Positions 48,001 through 57,639 of a stretch of 64,000 nt of DNA are shown one piece after another. The translations under genes were made by a program, and so were the position numbers. Position 1 is the stretch's first letter. Every line of letters begins with the position of its first letter. The DNA is taken from contig OZ038393.1 in NCBI GenBank assembly GCA_964036045.1, positions 48,166,429-48,230,428 of the forward strand, read 5' to 3'. Below the pieces are notes generated by a model that had not been told where the DNA came from, ran no database searches, and saw nothing but the letters and a program-made list of their open reading frames with translations. The stretch comes from Eutreptiella sp. 'Long Island Sound 2002'. Lineage: Eukaryota > Euglenozoa > Euglenophyceae > Eutreptiales > Eutreptiaceae.

Positions 48001-51000
48001 GTTGAAAAGGGGGTTTGAGGTGTTGGCATTGTGTGAAATATGTCTCGAGGGCATGGGGGCAGTTGAAAAGGGGGTGTGAGGTGTTGGCACTGGGTGAAAT
48101 ATGTCTCGAGGGCATGGGGTGAGTTGAAAAGGGGGTTTGAGGTGTTGGCATTGGGTGAAATATGTTTTGAGGGCATGGGGGCAGTAGAAAAGGGGGTTTG
48201 AGGTGTTGGCACTGGGTGAAATATGTCTCGAGGGCATGGGGGCAGTTGAAACGGGGGTTTGAGGTGTTGGCACTGGGTGAAATATGTCTCGAGGGCATGG
48301 GGGCAGTTGAAAAGGGGGTTTGAGGTGTTGGCACTGGGTGAAATATGTTTTGAGGGCATGGGGTGAGTTGAAAAGGGCGTTGGAGGTGTTGGCATTGGGT
48401 GAAATATGTTTTGAGGGCATGGGGTGAGTTGAAAAGGGGGTTTGAGGTGTTGTCATTGGGTGAAATATGTTTTGAGGGCATGGGGGCAGTTGAAAAGGGG
48501 GTTTGAGGTGTTGGCACTGGGTGAAATATGTTTTGAGGGCATGGGGTGAGTTGAAAAGGGGGTTTGAGGTGTTGGCATTGGGTGAAATGTGTTTTGAGGG
48601 CATGGGGGCAGTTGAAACGGGGGTTTGAGGTGTTGGCACTGGGTGAAATATGTCTCGAGGGCATGGGGGCAGTTGAAAAGGGGGTTTGAGGTGTTGGCAC
48701 TGTGTGAAATGTGTTTTGAGGGCATGGGGGCAGTTGAAAAGGGGGTTGGAGGTGTTGGCATTGGGTGAAATATGTTTTGAGGGCATGGGGGCAGTTGAAA
48801 AGGGGGTTTGAGGTGTTGGCACTGTGTGAAATATGTTTTGAGGGCATGGGGGCAGTTGAAAAGGGGGTTGGAGGTGTTGGCACTGGGTGAAATATGTTTT
48901 GAGGGCATGGGGGCAGTTGAAAAGGGGGTTTGAGGTGTTGGCATTGGGTGAAATATGTTTTGAGGGCATGGGGTGAGTTGAAAAGGGGGTTGGAGGTGTT
49001 GGCACTGTGTGAAATGTGTTTGGAGGGCATGGGGGCAGTTGAAAAGGGGGTTTGAGGTGTTGGCACTGTATGAAATATGTTTTGAGGGCATGGGGGCAGT
49101 TGAAAAGGGGCTTTGAGGTGTTGGCATTGGGTGAAATATGTTTTGAGGGCATGGGGGCAGTTGAAAAGGGGGTTTGAGGTGTTGGCACTGGGTGAAATAT
49201 GTTTTGAGGGCATGGGGGCAGTAGAAAAGGGGCTTTGAGGTGTTGGCATTGGGTGAAATATGTTTTGAGGGCATGGGGTGAGTTGAAAAGGGGGTTTGAG
49301 GTGTTGGCACTGGGTGAAAAGTGTTTTGAGGGCATGGGGGCAGTTGAAACGGGGGTTTGAGGTGTTGGCACTGGGTGAAATATGTCTCGAGGGCATGGGG
49401 GCAGTTGAAAAGGGGGTTTGAGGTGTTGGCATTGTGTGAAATATGTTTTGAGGGCATGGGGGCAGTTGAAAAGGGGGTTGGAGGTGTTGGCATTGGGTGA
49501 AATATGTTTTGAGGGCATGGGGGCAGTTGAAAAGGGGGTTTGAGGTGTTGGCACTGGGTGAAATATGTTTTGAGGGCATGGGGGCAGTTGAAAAGGGGGT
49601 TGGAGGTGTTGGCACTGGGTGAAATATGTTTTGAGGGCATGGGGGCAGTTGAAAAGGGGGTTTGAGGTGTTGGCACTGGGTGAAATATGTTTTGAGGGCA
49701 TGGGGTGAGTTGAAAAGGGGGTTTGAGGTGTTGGCATTTGGTGAAATGTGTTTGGAGGGCATGGGGGCAGTTGAAACGGGGGTTTGAGGTGTTGGCACTG
49801 GGTGAAATATGTCTCGAGGGCATGGGGGCAGTTGAAAAGGGGGTTTGAGGTGTTGGCACTGTGTGAAATATGTTTTGAGGGCATGGGGGCAGTTGAAACG
49901 GGGGTTTGAGGTGTTGGCATTGGGTGAAATATGTTTTGAGGGCATGGGGGCAGTTGAAAAGGGGGTTTGAGGTGTTGGCACTGGGTGAAATATGTTTTGG
50001 GGGCATGGGGGCAGTTGAAAAGGGGGTTGGAGGTGTTGGCACTGGGTTAAACATGTTTGGAGGGCATGGGGTGAGTTGAAAAGGGGGTTTGAGGTGTTCG
50101 CATTGGGTGAAATATGTTTTGAGGGCATGGGGGCAGTTGAAAAGGGGCTTTGAGGTGTTGGCATTGGGTGAAATATGTTTTGAGGGCATGGGGGCAGTTG
50201 AAAAGGGGGTTTGAGGTGTTGGCACTGGGTGAAATATGTTTTGAGGGCATGGGGTGAGTTGAAAAGGGGGTTTGAGGTGTTGGCATTGGGTGAAATGTGT
50301 TTGGAGGGCATGGGGGCAGTTGAAACGGGGGTTTGAGGTGTTGGCACTGGGTGAAATATGTCTCGAGGGCATGGGGGCAGTTGAAAAGGGGGTTTGAGGT
50401 GTTGGCACTTTGTGAAATCTGTTTTGACGGCATGGGGGCAGTTGAAACGGGGGTTTGAGGTGTTGGCATTGGGTGAAATATGTTTTGAGGGCATGGGGGC
50501 AGTTGAAAAGGGGGTTTGAGGTGTTGGCACTGGGTGAAATATGTTTTGGGGGCATGGGGGCAGTTGAAAAGGGGGTTGGAGGTGTTGGCACTGGGTGAAA
50601 CATGTTTGGAGGGCATGGGGTGAGTTGAAAAGGGGGTTTGAGGTGTTGGCATTGGGTGAAATATGTTTTGAGGGCATGGGGGCAGTTGAAAAGGGGGTTT
50701 GAGGTGTTGGCATTGGGTGAAATATGTTTTGAGGGCATGGGGGCAGTTGAAAAGGGGGTTTGAGGTGTTGGCATTGGGTGAAATATGTTTTGAGGGCATG
50801 GGGGCAGTTGAAAAGGGGGTTTGAGGTGTTGGCACTGGGTGAAATATGTTTGGAGGGCATGGGGTGAGTTGAAAAGGGGGTTTGAGGTGTTGGCATTGGG
50901 TGAAATGTGTTTTGAGGGCATGGGGGCAGTTGAAAAGGGGGTTTGAGGTGTTGGCACTGTGTGAAATCTGTTTTGACGGCATGGGGGCAGTTGAAACGGG

Positions 51001-52355
51001 GTTTTGAGGTGTTGGCATTGGGTGAAATATGTTTTGAGGGCATGGGGGCAGTTGAAAAGGGGGTTTGAGGTGTTGGCAGTGGGTGAAATATGTTTTGAGG
51101 GCATGGGGGCAGTTGAAAAGGGGGTTGGAGGTGTTGGCACTGGGTGAAATATGTTTTGAGGGCATGGGGGCAGTTGAAAAGGGGGTTTGAGGTGTTGGCA
51201 CTGGGTGAAATATGTTCTGAGGGCATGAGGGGAGTTGAAACGGGGGTTTGAGGTGTTTGCATTGGGTGAAATATGTTTTGAGGGCATGAGGGGAGTTGAA
51301 AAGGGGGTTTGAGGTGTTGGCACTGGGTGAAATATGTTTTGATGGCATGGGGGCAATTGAAAAGGGGGTTTGAGGTGTTGGCATTGGGTGAAATGTATTT
51401 TCAGGGCGTGGGGGAAGTTGAAAAGGCGGTTTGAGGTGTTGGCATTGGGTGAAAAGTGTTTTGAGGCCATGGGGGCAGTTGAAAAGGGGGTTTGAGGTGT
51501 TGGCACTGGGTGAAATGTGTTTTGAGGGCATGGGGGCAGTTGAAACGGGGGTTTGAGGTGTTGGCATTGGGTTAAATTTGTTTTGAGGGCATGGGGGCAG
51601 TTGAAAAGGGGGTTTGAGGTGTTGGCACTGGGTGAAATATGTTTTGAGGGCATGGGGGCAGTTGAAAAGGGGGTTTGAGGTGTTGGCACTGGGTGAAATA
51701 TGTTTGGAGGGCATGGGGTGAGTTGAAAAGGGGGTTTGAGGTGTTGGCATTGGGTGAAATATGTTTTGAGGGCATGGGGGCAGTTGAAACGGGGGTTTGA
51801 GGTGTTGGCACTGGGTGAAATATGTCTCGAGGGCATGGGGGCAGTTGAAAAGGGGGTTTGAGGTGTTGGCACTGTGTGAAATCTGTTTTGAGGGCATGGG
51901 GGCAGTTGAAAAGGGGGTTTGAGGTGTTGGCATTGTGTGAAATATGTCTCGAGGGCATGGGGGCAGTTGAAAAGGGGGTTTGAGGTGTTGGCACTGGGTG
52001 AAATATGTTTTGAGGGCATGGGGGCAGTTGAAAAGGGGGTTGGAGGTGTTGGCACTGGGTGAAATATGTTTTGAGGGCATGGGGGCAGTTGAAAAGGGGG
52101 TTTGAGGTGTTGGCTCTGGGTGAGATATGTTTTGAGGGCATGAGGGGAGTTGAAAAGGGGGTTTGAGGTGTTTGCTTTGGGTGAAATATGTTTTGATGGC
52201 ATGGGGGCAGTTGAAAAGGGGGTGTGAGGTGTTGGCATTGGGTGAAATGTGTTTTCAGGGCGTGGGGTGAGTTGAAAATGGGGTTGGAGGTGTTGGCACT
52301 GGGTGAAATATGTTTTGAGGGCATGGGGGCAGTTGAAAAGGGGGTTTGAGGGAGG

Positions 52356-53085
52356 AGGTGGGCTGTGGGAACAACTGGTTGGATATGATGCGATTTCAAT
52401 ACTGGTTTGTGGTCTTGGGAATCTGCCCCGCAACAGCAAGGGGTAATTTTCATGCCATAGAGGGGTAAGATTTCCACACCAGAAAGGGAGCACAATTTTG
52501 ACCCCAAATTCCCACAGCTTCCTGTGTTGCAACCAGATGTGGAAAATGGGACAGAAACAAGGCCTACACATAAGATACTCAGTACGCGAGCAAGCGAGGC
52601 TAAGGCAACTGCGTAACCAGTGGTCAAATCCATTTGTTGATATTGGTGATTGTCCACTGCTTTGTGTTATTTGCCCAGCTTACAAGAAACTTGCAAGAGC
52701 TGAGGGCAAAAAGTGGAGCAGAGCCAGCGGCAACGACGTGTGCAAGTTCTTTGCAGTGCGAGAGCACAAGAAAGTATGTATCTTGTGTTCTAGTGGTCTG
52801 TGTTTGCATACCGGTACCCATCATGTGCGCGTCAGGCGCTGGTTGCAGGTGAGTGACCCCCCGCCCCCCTTTTACCCAAGCTCTGCCCGGGCCTCGAAAA
52901 ACACCAACACGACAATGGCAACTGTGAGCGACAGGGCGCATGGTGTCCCTTATCCCAAAGCCACCAGAGGTCTGCGCAACACCATCAGCTTGAAGTGGTG
53001 GGTGGGTGGGTGGGTGGGTGGGGGTTCCCTTCATGTACTCAATGACTGCAACATCATCCTCATGCTCGCCCTTGATTGTAGCAGG
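52356..53085 (+). repeat. Right copy of the 726-730-bp direct duplication
   Basis: It matches 8823-9548 almost base for base. The satellite joins it abruptly at 52350-52356 with no spacer, whereas the left copy is separated from the array by about 0.7 kb. The right copy continues without break into the downstream exon, so it appears to be the original or more complete version. Confidence 0.95.
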
Positions 53086-53153
53086 CCACAGAGGCGTTCT
53101 TGACTGACATGTTTAAAAGTATGGTGGTCTTTGGTTCGCTTGCTTTACTTTGA
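52530..53153 (+). CDS. Two-exon 3' end of an unidentified Cys-rich (zinc-finger-like) protein gene
   Basis: Exon a ends at 52848 with a strong GTGAGT donor; its start is uncertain, in the region 52500-52560. Exon b is 53085-53153 (acceptor TTGTAGCAG, phase 0) and ends in UGA. Exon a contains 'DCPLLCVICPAYKKLARAEG' and 'KFFAVREHKKVCILC', then 'SSGLCLHT...HHVRVRRWLQ'. It thus has CxxC pairs spaced by basic residues and histidines, which could coordinate zinc. The layout vaguely recalls BED/TTF-type fingers or the C-terminal Cys-rich domain of some DNA transposases, but no catalytic domain is visible and I do not assign a family. Upstream exons, if any, were lost where the satellite abuts. Confidence 0.45.
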
Positions 53154-54310
53154 AGCTTGAACAACGCTCTGGGAACCAATCGATTTGGTGCGCATGTTTG
53201 TCTGCTTTGTTCATGTTGATGTGTTTGGCTTTGGCATCAAACCACGTGCTCTTGCTCTGCAGGGTGTACTGTGTATGCTACACATGCAAAGCGCGCTACC
53301 ATCAAGCCTGAGGACATGAAGTTGGCTGCTGCGAAGGGATCAGGTCTCCATTAAATGAAAAAAACCTGTTGTATTGTATGGTTTTAATGAGCCACGACGT
53401 CTGTCTGGTTACCACATTGACCATTCATGAGATCTGGGATCACAGTTCCAACCCTGCTTCTGCTTAAGACAGCTCAGTCTTGCACACAGATCTTCACCTG
53501 TTAGCAGACCCCCCCCCCCCCCCCCCTCCTCCTGGCCTCAGCCATTTCCCCATGATGATACACTTATGCTTTTGTTTGTCCTTGACTTGAACTCCACCTG
53601 CCAAATTTCATTTCTACTGCCCCCAGATGAGAGTTTTTTGCATTCCCTACCCCTCCTGAATGGGATTTGTGCTTTTCTGGCAGCTGATAGTTTTTGCCTA
53701 TCTTGCCCCCACCGCATGCAATTGCTGACAGTCGGCTGACAGCCCCCCCCCCCCCCACTGTTCGGGACTTCTGCATTCCTTCTCGAAACCGGAGGCGTCA
53801 GCAGATACCACTACTACGGTGTGCACTTCATGTGACTTCACAAGCCAACAATCAACAAAAAACTCTGGACTGAATGTGGTGTGGGTGGGTGGATAGGAAT
53901 GGTTTCCCCCAAACCTCACGTGTATTTGTGCCCTGAGCACCGCATCACAGGAGCATGGCAGTTGGATGGTGAATGTCTGGTGGAGATGCGCACTCACTGA
54001 GAGTTTCCAATAAAGACTTAAATGGCAGTGCAGAGTGCTGAAGTTCACAGAATTTTGGACCAATTAGTTGAATTCGTTGCATCATACACATCTGCTCTTC
54101 CTCTACAATCTTCTATTTGTCCATACTCAATTTCTCTTCAGCCATGTGTCAACCCCCCCCCCCCCCCCCACAACGATTCACCCCGATTTGTTGTTCAGTG
54201 GGTTGCAGGATTGAACACCAGAAAAAGGCATTTTATGGGTGGGAATTCTTCAGCTGACATACTTCAGTGTCACAGTGGTCTGGCCCCCCATGCATTTGTT
54301 TTGTTTGTTA
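53154..54310. other. AT-richer non-coding DNA with poly-C tracts
   Basis: No gene recognised. Long C tracts occur at 53509-53526, 53743-53756 and 54153-54169. A cysteine-rich open stretch at 53262-53311 after a CTGCAG ('VYCVCYTCKARYHQA' then stop) might be an alternative last exon of the preceding gene. Confidence 0.4.
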
Positions 54311-54315
54311 ACAGA

Positions 54316-54588
54316 TCCGCACTGAGTTCTGGTGGCAAAGTGTGCTGCTTGTTTGAGCCAGGGGTCAGAATTGACAGCACAGACCTTGGTGGATCTCAGC
54401 AAGCGCTAATTGCAGAACGACACCCTCACCTTTCGACGGACGACAAATTGTGTACACTGTGTGTCCATTACCTCAAACCGTGTCCTTTCTTTGCGAAAAC
54501 ATCACCAAGAATAACATTGCCTGCAACACCAGAATCACTTGCCCAATCAACCACCGCTGTTACTCCTGCCAAGAACAAACCCGACTGA
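54316..54588 (+). CDS. Candidate terminal exon of an unknown gene
   Basis: A good acceptor (pyrimidine-rich stretch ending GTTAACAG at about 54315) is followed by an open frame of about 90 codons ending in UGA at 54586-54588. The peptide contains 'GGKVCCLFEPGVRIDSTDLG' and 'DDKLCTLCVHYLKPCPFF'. It has several cysteines, including a CxxC, and then a Thr/Pro-rich tail. No family is recognised and no upstream exon is defined. It may be another captured fragment. Confidence 0.35.
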   Translation, partial: SALSSGGKVCCLFEPGVRIDSTDLGGSQQALIAERHPHLSTDDKLCTLCVHYLKPCPFFAKTSPRITLPATPESLAQSTTAVTPAKNKPD

Positions 54589-56640
54589 ACCAAGACAGCC
54601 TGGAGCCCGCAAACATATTGCAAAGAATGTGACTGTGGACGTCTCTTATGATTCACAGATTGGGTATTTGCTTGCAATGATCAATGGTGATGTCAACAAG
54701 CGTATTCCCTCTTGGGCATTGTAGCCACAGACAGTGTTTCTGGAAATTACTTGGCAGCTTTTGCAATTGTGTTGCACTTTTTGCATCTGAGCTTGCCGCA
54801 GGGGGCCCTCGTGAGTGAAAAAATTTCCCCCACTTCGGGGGGTTGATGCGTTTGCACTTGTGAGGAGTCCCCCAGTGGGGTGAGAAAGCATTTGCTTCGT
54901 GGGACGTGGACATTGAGGTGCTGAATGGTTTCTGACCGTGCGCGATTTCCGCCGTGTGCTTGTTGATTTCATTATTTTCAGAGGTTAAAACCATTGGCGA
55001 GGGTGAAAACCAACAAGGCAGATTCATTTTGCAGACTGAACCAAATGCGGGAACCAGCGATCAATTGCGGGCATTTGCAAGTGTTGTGCGTTGAGTTCAC
55101 TGGACCGGGTCAAGGGATTAAGGCAATCAACAGATCAGAGCACTGGCGGCGGCGGTGGTGGAAGACAGAATTGCAGTGGGACCGTAATTAGCAAGCAATG
55201 GTCCCGATATGGAGGTGGACACGCTGCTAGTACCACCACTGAGGGCAAGAATCCTGAGTAACTCGCAATGTTCTCGTAAGCCCTATGAGAGAACTAGCAA
55301 TCAACCATGGGCTGCTGAGAGTGTTGTGCCCTGAGCTTAGTCGGCCAGCCTCAAATCGAACCAGTAAATAGCCAAACTTGTGATTAGTGCACTGGCGAAG
55401 CAGGTGGTGGAGGGTAGAATTTGAGTTCAATTGCATGCGTGCCATGCTGGGCCTCTGTGGCAAGTTGCCAGGCTAGGTTAAAGGTTGTTAAAAACAGCAA
55501 ACATGGAGCAATTAGCAAGCAGTGTGACGGTGGCAGCAGAATTTCGCAATTATGGCAAGCTGATTTGGCCAAATCGTGCAACCATCATTCTTTTGCATCA
55601 GGACATGGCACAGTGAAGTGCTCGCCAATGCCGCCCAGGGAACCCACTGCAGTCATTTTTGATTGGTTGATGCCTTTGCATTACACATCTGAACACCATT
55701 GGTCACGGGTACCACATAGGTACTACCAAGATGCAAGGTATAGTGCCTTTCCTATGGAGCATAAAAAAAAAGAAACCATGGCCAGCCCTTTGTCCAGTGT
55801 CCAGTCATTAATTTCCCACGATTAGTAGTTCATTAAATTGATCGCAATTGTTCATCAGCTGCCAAGAATTGACAACAACCATGTATCGGACCACTCTGCG
55901 GATGCACTGACAGCCAAGGCATTGTGCGATATATTTGTTTGGAGTGAAAAAGCCAATTTTTTTTTGTGGTGGGACAAAGTAGTGAATACAAGAGTGTTGG
56001 GCCATACCATACAAGATATTGCAGCACTGTATGGTATGGATACCATGCGGATACCGTACAATACATATGCTGTATGGTACCAATTTTCATATCTTTGGAC
56101 CGTAAGGCTCCATTGCAATTTGATGTGTTAGTTGAATTATTGATGCGCCAATTGGACTACGAATTAGTATTCATTTTTGGTTGATTATTTACTTTGTGAA
56201 TTTCGGGATAGGATTTTTTGTGCATTTTGCGTACTGCTTGATGCATCATTTTCATCCAAAGTCTGATGCAACACAACGGGCAATGATGCTGTATGGAACA
56301 ATTGTATTCTGGTGGGGTCCGAAAGTTCAATGAATGCGAATCTTCTAAAGTAAGGCAGATCAAGTGCAATTTTGTGGTTTCTCCCGCAACCAATGGAATT
56401 GATGGTAGAAAAGGCGGTGTTGATTGCTATGTGATTGGTGCCAATACAAAATGTCAATTGTTATACACATGTATTTAGGTTTAAGTGCTTGCTGCATGGT
56501 TCTTTGGCTAAGGCATTAGGAAAAAAGGTTGATTGAAAAAGATAGCACAAGAGGTTAAAGACTAAAAATGCCCAATCAAAGCAAAAACATAGTTTTCATT
56601 GCGGTTTCAAAGTAGAGGCAATGATGTTGTTTGCAAAACA
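54589..56640. other. Non-coding stretch, no gene recognised
   Basis: Short open frames on both strands overlap and show no known motif. The DNA is AT-rich towards the right. It contains the hairpin cluster at 56002-56095. Confidence 0.4.
56002..56095. repeat. Hairpin cluster
   Basis: CCATACCATAC (56002-56012) and its exact reverse complement GTATGGTATGG (56029-56039) form an 11-bp-arm hairpin with a 16-base loop. Related GGTATGG/GGTACC-type pieces continue to about 56081. This may be the remnant of a small inverted-repeat element. Confidence 0.55.
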
Positions 56641-57357
56641 AAATTACACCCAAGTTGCATGGCTATAAGAGCTTCAAATTCACCTTTTTGAGACGAAGTA
56701 TTTTGTTAATTGACGTTGGTCACAAAGCAAACATTGAAGCAAAGGAAACAAATGTCTAGTAGACTTTCTAAAGCGCAATGCAACTTTTGGGTTGTTGGTA
56801 ATGTTCCAAGAATGATGCGGAGCGGATGTTGAAATGATGCGAAACAACAAGCACAAAGTGAAAAGCACTTAATTTTGTTTTAGCTCCCCGAAAGACACGG
56901 ACGGTGCTCCTGTGGAGCAAAATTGCTCTTCAGGAGCAATAGTGGTTCTTCCCAAGATCAGTGATTCAAACAAACGTCTTGGTTCACTGAAAAAATTTTG
57001 GAGGAAACCTCTAGTTGAACCTCCAAAGCTAACAAAAATGCAACTTTGATCTGCCTTGTTGGCAATCTGGCATGCACGATGGGCACCGTGTACGAAAAAG
57101 TACACATAAGTAATCAAAAATTGGGAATAAGTCTTTTTGTTTTGGGTCCTGAGGGCCGCTTTTGTTCGGAAGCAGAATCGTTCCCAAGGAGCAGAGGTGG
57201 TGTTCTTCAGGATCAATGATGTAGACATTAGGAAAGCCTGTAAGAGTCCAAAAATGCGACTTTTATCCAAGTTGTTGTTAACTTTGCAGCCACAATGGGC
57301 ACCCTTTGTAGAAAATATGCAAAGTGCTCAGCTAAAAGTGAAAAAACAACCTTTTTC
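56641..57357 (+). repeat. Degenerate subterminal tandem repeats, right end only
   Basis: Three diverged units can be aligned by two landmarks. The first is GC(A/G)ACTTTT-type sequence at 56779, 57041 and 57256. The second is TGTTTT(A/G)G followed by a CTCC/TCCT motif at 56876, 57139 and 57357. Spacing is about 262 and 215-218 bp. Each unit includes a decayed copy of the GCTCCT...AGGAGC palindrome. The terminal palindrome cluster thus appears to have spread inwards. Confidence 0.6.
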
Positions 57358-57603
57358 TGTTTTGGCTCCTCAGGAGCCAGGGTCGGTGCTCCTCAGGAGC
57401 CAACTTGCTCCTCAGGAGCAGGGTTGGTGCTCCTCAGGAGCTTTGGCTCCTGAGGAGCCGGGGTCGGTGCTCCTCAGGAGCCCCGTCAGGGTCGGTGCTC
57501 CTGAGGAGCTAGGGTCGGTGCTCCTGAGGAGCACCCCAGGGTCGGAGCTCCTCAGGAGCCAGGGTCGGAGCTCCTCAGGAGCAGGAGCCAGGGGCGGCTC
57601 CTG
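57358..57603. repeat. Right terminal palindrome cluster
   Basis: Ten copies of GCTCCT(C/G)AGGAGC start at 57363, 57386, 57405, 57427, 57444, 57467, 57494, 57518, 57547 and 57570. Most are separated by the spacer CAGGGTCGG(T/A). The spacer is in opposite orientation to that in the outer part of the left cluster, as expected for inverted element ends. Confidence 0.9.
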
Positions 57604-57625
57604 TCAGGAGCGGCCATCTCCCACC
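57604..57625 (-). repeat. Terminal inverted repeat, right
   Basis: This is the exact reverse complement of 5462-5483 over 22 bp. Five further bases (57626-57630) separate it from the right target-site duplication. Confidence 0.92.
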
Positions 57626-57630
57626 ACCCC

Positions 57631-57639
57631 CGTCTCTGG
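57631..57639. repeat. Target-site duplication, right copy
   Basis: CGTCTCTGG, identical to 5451-5459. The Gypsy RNase H coding sequence resumes immediately after it on the right. Confidence 0.93.

Larger units (their letters stand above)
10275..52350 (+). repeat. 61-bp satellite array, about 42 kb and roughly 690 units
   Basis: A 61-bp unit repeats head to tail without interruption. On the plus strand it contains GAGGTGTTGGCACTGGGTGA followed later by GGGCATGGGGGCAGTTGAAA. Some units are about 3 bp longer ('cactggtgggtgaaa'). Common variants are CACTG/CATTG, AAATATG/AAATGTG, GAAAAGG/GAAACGG and GGGGGCAG/GGGGTGAG. The plus strand is very G-rich; I count 27 G and 4 C in the consensus. The C-rich complement has no stop codon in any frame, and since 61 is not a multiple of 3, each long minus-strand frame repeats every 61 residues across three units. 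I read those frames as a by-product, not as genes. Marker variants recur at kilobase spacing, showing nested segmental duplications. Confidence 0.97.
5460..57630. mobile_element. Giant (52-kb) terminal-inverted-repeat transposon inserted into the Gypsy RNase H
   Basis: The insertion is bounded by a perfect 9-bp target-site duplication and a 22-bp inverted repeat (5462-5483 against 57604-57625). Each end also has a cluster of 13-bp palindromes. A 9-bp duplication is typical of Mutator-like elements (family knowledge), and carriage of host exons with introns recalls Pack-MULEs. Foldback elements share the palindromic ends. No transposase was recognised, so it is probably non-autonomous. The outermost few bases differ between the ends (TA on the left, GGGGT on the right before the shared GGTGGGAG). 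The interior outside the satellite is visibly more AT-rich than the Gypsy host DNA. The cargo is topoisomerase II exons, other gene fragments and a 42-kb satellite array. Confidence 0.85.

Noticed and set aside
46271-51262. Very long minus-strand open frames in the satellite (up to 1,663 codons) as a real repeat protein
   Set aside because: All three minus-strand frames are open simply because the C-rich 61-bp unit contains no stop codon; many overlapping frames exist, with no consistent start, no preferred frame and no flanking exon.
10275-52350. CRISPR array
   Set aside because: The repeat is contiguous head to tail at 61 bp with no unique spacers, no cas genes, and a eukaryotic context.
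48453-52571. A fusion protein joining satellite repeats to an N-terminal non-repeat segment
   Set aside because: The first about 80 residues are the antisense reading of the duplicated cysteine-rich exon; the frame merely runs on into the stop-free satellite strand.
5460-57630. Maverick/Polinton, Helitron or endogenous giant-virus insertion
   Set aside because: No polymerase B, retroviral-like integrase, capsid, packaging ATPase or Rep/helicase gene is visible inside; the 9-bp duplication and palindromic inverted ends do not fit those classes (5-6 bp or none). The topoisomerase II piece has spliceosomal introns, so it looks cellular.
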